A program made the translations under genes and the position numbers. 45,480 nt of DNA, taken from an uncultured Oscillospiraceae bacterium (lineage in GTDB: Bacteria > Bacillota > Clostridia > Oscillospirales > Ruminococcaceae). This document shows positions 43,426-45,480 of this stretch, in pieces; position 1 is the stretch's first letter, and every line of letters starts with the position of its first letter. Where the stretch lies: contig CAJTNJ010000010.1 of the NCBI GenBank assembly GCA_910577565.1, forward strand, positions 1-45,480, read 5' to 3'. A model generated the notes under the pieces. It saw only the letters and a list, made by a program, of their open reading frames with translations. It was not told where the DNA came from and did no database searches.

Positions 43426-43499
43426 ATATAATTTATATATTTTAAAAAATATAGGTCTTATAATGGTATGTTACAAATTAGAAAAAGAAAGAAGAGTAT

Positions 43500-44365
43500 G
43501 TTTAGGGGAGTGCCAATTTAGAGGGTGAATTGGAAATTTATCTATTAACGCAGTTGCTTTTTGAAATCATAGAAGGAATAGAATCTATGCGAAGCATAAA
43601 ATTCTTCGTTGTCCTTACGATGTGAATGTTCAACTTTCTCAATATGTCTTGGTGTATATGGCCTTATCAGTTTTTGCTTTATTCCTAACTTTGCAAGGTT
43701 AACTTCAAATAAGGTTTTTTAGATATTCGTGAGTTTAAACGATTAGTAAATCAGGAACCATTGTCTGTTTGAACACGCTCAATAGCATATGGAAATGCTT
43801 TGACTAAATGTCTTAGAAACATCGCAGAAGAATAGGTACTATGCTCTTCGCTCTTCAAAAACTTCCAGATAGCGATATCTGCTGTATTCATATATTGCTG
43901 TATATTGGTAAAATTTCTTGCCTTTCGCATTGCTTATTAGTCAAACTGATAGGACAAATTTAGCATCTATTTGTACACGCTGGCCAGGATATTGCATTTG
44001 CTCATAGGGCTTAGGAATATACTTTGGATTTGATAGTTTTACAGCCATTTGACCGCTTTGAATCAGAACCGATACAGCTAAAGAGATAGAGCCAATACCG
44101 GTTTTTAGGTTTGTTCGTCGCATATTACGAATCAATGTAAGTTCTTGCTCACATTATGTTGATTGCGATGATGATGAGGTTTATGAGACTTGTTAACAAA
44201 AGAATGTAATGTGTGCCGTCATATCTTTTAACCGGCGATAAATATACTGTCGGTTGGTACGATAGGTGAATAGCCGCTTTAGAAACACAATGCTTTTTGG
44301 CATAAAAAATCAAAGATTGATGATAAAGCATAGTTTGTGTTATCTTATTCATAGTGAATAGGGCA
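43500..44365 (-). mobile_element. Decayed IS481-type insertion sequence
   Basis: Broken transposase (next entry) with imperfect end-like motifs: AGTGCCAATTTA near 43506 at the left, and AAGTGCCCTATTC (reverse complement) near 44355 at the right. Length about 860 bases. No clear target duplication. Confidence 0.65.
43550..44352 (-). pseudogene. Broken IS481-type (rve) transposase
   Basis: Minus strand, joined frames. It starts MNKITQTMLYHQSLIFYAKKH (helix-turn-helix part, 44352-44290) and continues after frameshifts to RNMRRTNLKTGIGS and NPKYIPKPYEQMQYPGQRVQID (44135-43960), where the catalytic domain begins (the final Asp). Next come KFYQYTAIYEYSRYRYLEVFEE (about 43895), RVQTDNGS (about 43770, the second Asp), then RPYTPRHIEKVEHSHRKDNEEFY (about 43650, with the Glu region). 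Many stops and frameshifts: dead copy. Confidence 0.8.
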
Positions 44366-44493
44366 CTTATCTTTCGTTTTTATTAGCAGCTCAACTTTAA
44401 TACAGGTTGCTCCTATTTATTATCTTTTTTTCTCTTTTTGTCACACATCATTGTAATGCCTACATGTGAGAAATTTCCTATAAAAAATTAGGG

Positions 44494-44522
44494 TTGACAA
44501 AAATTGCTTCTTTTGATACAAT
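44494..44522 (+). promoter_or_regulatory. Promoter of the tRNA operon
   Basis: TTGACA (44494-44499), 17-base spacer, TACAAT (44517-44522), 31 bases before the first tRNA. It fits a strong stable-RNA promoter. Confidence 0.8.
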
Positions 44523-44553
44523 GTTTCTGTTGCTAAATTTAATAGTCTGTTAT

Positions 44554-44627
44554 GCGGGTGTAGTTCAATGGTAGAATCCCAGCCTTCCAAGCTGGTTGTG
44601 TGGGTTCGATTCCCATCACCCGCTCCA
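44554..44627 (+). tRNA. tRNA-Gly (TCC anticodon)
   Basis: Acceptor GCGGGTG/CACCCGC, anticodon stem CCAGC/GCTGG with loop CTTCCAA (reads GGA), T loop TTCGATT, discriminator T, encoded CCA. Confidence 0.96.
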
Positions 44628-44652
44628 TTTTGCTATTACTGCAGATTTAGAT

Positions 44653-44729
<77 letters not shown>

Positions 44730-44732
44730 TAT

Positions 44733-44810
<78 letters not shown>

Positions 44811-44821
44811 ATTTTAAATTT

Positions 44822-44840
44822 GTTCGGAGTGTGTCCGAAC
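44822..44840 (+). other. Short perfect hairpin between tRNA-His and tRNA-Gln
   Basis: GTTCGGA and TCCGAAC (7-base arms) with a 5-base loop. There is no T run, so it could be a processing signal or a weak attenuator rather than a full terminator. Confidence 0.45.
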
Positions 44841-44845
44841 ATTAT

Positions 44846-44921
44846 TGGACCGTCGCCAAGTGGTAAGGCAACGGACTTTGACTCCGTCATTCCGCTGGTT
44901 CGAATCCAGCCGGTCCAGCCA
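44846..44921 (+). tRNA. tRNA-Gln (TTG anticodon)
   Basis: Acceptor TGGACCG/CGGTCCA, anticodon loop CTTTGAC (reads CAA), T loop TTCGAAT, discriminator G, encoded CCA. Confidence 0.96.
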
Positions 44922-44965
44922 AATAAGATTTACTCTAAATTTAAAAAGTATGGTATTTATTTTTT

Positions 44966-45041
44966 TGGGGTGTCGCCAAGCGGTAAGGCACCAGATTCTG
45001 GCTCTGGTATTTCGAGGGTTCGAATCCTTCCACCCCAGCCA
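44966..45041 (+). tRNA. tRNA-Gln (CTG anticodon)
   Basis: Acceptor TGGGGTG/CACCCCA, anticodon loop TTCTGGC (reads CAG), T loop TTCGAAT, discriminator G, encoded CCA. It resembles the preceding tRNA-Gln in the D arm (TCGCCAAG-GGTAAGGCA), pointing to duplication of an ancestral gene. Confidence 0.95.
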
Positions 45042-45066
45042 TGTAAACGCTACAACTTATAAAAAT

Positions 45067-45092
45067 AAAGTCCTTATTTAAGGGCTTTTTTA
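45067..45092 (+). terminator. Terminator of the tRNA operon
   Basis: A 10-base stem (AAAGTCCTTA with TAAGGGCTTT, one G-U pair) is followed by a run of T. Confidence 0.85.
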
Positions 45093-45480
45093 ATATTATT
45101 AATGATTTGACCATAAATTTTTATGTTGTAAATGTTAGCTTAAAATAAAAACACACTCTTTTGAAAAATGGTGTTTCATAAGAAAGAGGATACGAAGAGT
45201 GAAAAATATAAGTGTAATATATAAATCAATTAAACCTAGCAGAATATAGTTCCGGAAAAAATCTTAAAATAGGTGAAGTATAGAACAGTTTGAATAAACC
45301 CATAATTATCAATTATGATGATAAAGTTATTAGCTGCCGCAAACGATTAGAAGTATAAAAAGAGATTTAAGTTATAAACAAATAACAGTTGTAAAATTAA
45401 ATTTAGATTAGCAATAAGAAAAATTGTTAAGGCAACATCGAACAAAAGATTGCAAATAGAGGTTAATTGATATAGAATAA
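45093..45480. other. Spacer with possible start of another IS5-type element
   Basis: No gene is recognised. At about 45428 the bases TTAAGGCAACATCGAACA resemble the left end of the IS5-type element at about 4054 (TTAAAGCAACACCGTACA). A further copy may therefore begin here and run out of the window. Confidence 0.4.

Noticed and set aside
43500..43515. An extra IS1-type end at the left border of the IS481-type element
   Set aside because: GGGGAGTGCC resembles the IS1 end at 11261, but no IS1 coding debris follows; short shared end motifs can arise by chance.

Overview
The window looks like a chromosome segment of a low-GC (by eye about 30% G+C), spore-former-derived Firmicute of the class Clostridia. 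Grounds: a sigma-K type sporulation sigma factor, DAP-aminotransferase lysine/peptidoglycan genes (dapF-dapL), an argCJBD cluster, the HPr-like protein without the active histidine, DUF1540, DUF815, ThiT and MtaB genes, sigma-A promoters with near-consensus hexamers, strong Shine-Dalgarno sites and CCA-encoded tRNAs. A species cannot be named from the sequence alone. Erosion is conspicuous: at least five decayed insertion sequences and several broken host genes lie in long AT-rich spacers between intact housekeeping genes, a pattern seen in host-restricted or genome-reducing lineages (inference).

Layout. 1-1700: two IS1-type remnants and a broken nfeD. 1838-3839 (+): comEA, thiT, terminator, sigK. 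4054-5715: a decayed IS5-type element next to debris of ispD and a clearly recognisable dead ispF. 5895-6611 (-): ttcA-like gene. 7104-8342 (+): AI-2E/PerM-type permease. 8912-9272 (-): two overlapping small paralogous genes. 9686-11053 (+): murC. 11126-13320 (-): tRNA-Thr, IS1-type remnant, and two decayed genes, one for a secreted protein. 13561-15267 (+): proS. 15320-19958 (-): DUF1540 protein and argC-argJ-argB-argD. 20709-24865 (+): potABCD polyamine importer. 25019-29072 (-): sbcD-sbcC nuclease. 29253-30044: another IS1-type remnant. 30076-35692 (-): mtaB-purL-DUF308 operon. 35979-36209 (+): HPr-like gene. 36413-37639 (-): DUF815 ATPase. 38066-40141 (+): dapF and dapL. 41030-42136 (+): ftsZ. 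42724-43372 (-): XRE regulator and a four-helix membrane protein. 43500-44365: decayed IS481-type element. 44554-45041 (+): five-tRNA operon (Gly, Arg, His, Gln, Gln). The last bases may hold the start of another IS5-type copy.

How the genes work together: the intact genes are core functions: cell wall and division (murC, dapF, dapL, ftsZ), translation (proS, tRNAs, ttcA-like, mtaB), arginine and purine synthesis, polyamine and thiamine uptake, and DNA repair (sbcCD). No phage, CRISPR, toxin-antitoxin or defence island is visible, and I found no convincing undescribed system. The points most worth a second look are the dead ispD/ispF (MEP isoprenoid pathway) beside an IS, an intact sigK with a pro-sequence in a decaying genome, a hairpin repeated at two distant sites, the overlapping small paralogues, an inverted repeat over the argC promoter, and the unusual number of TTG/GTG starts.
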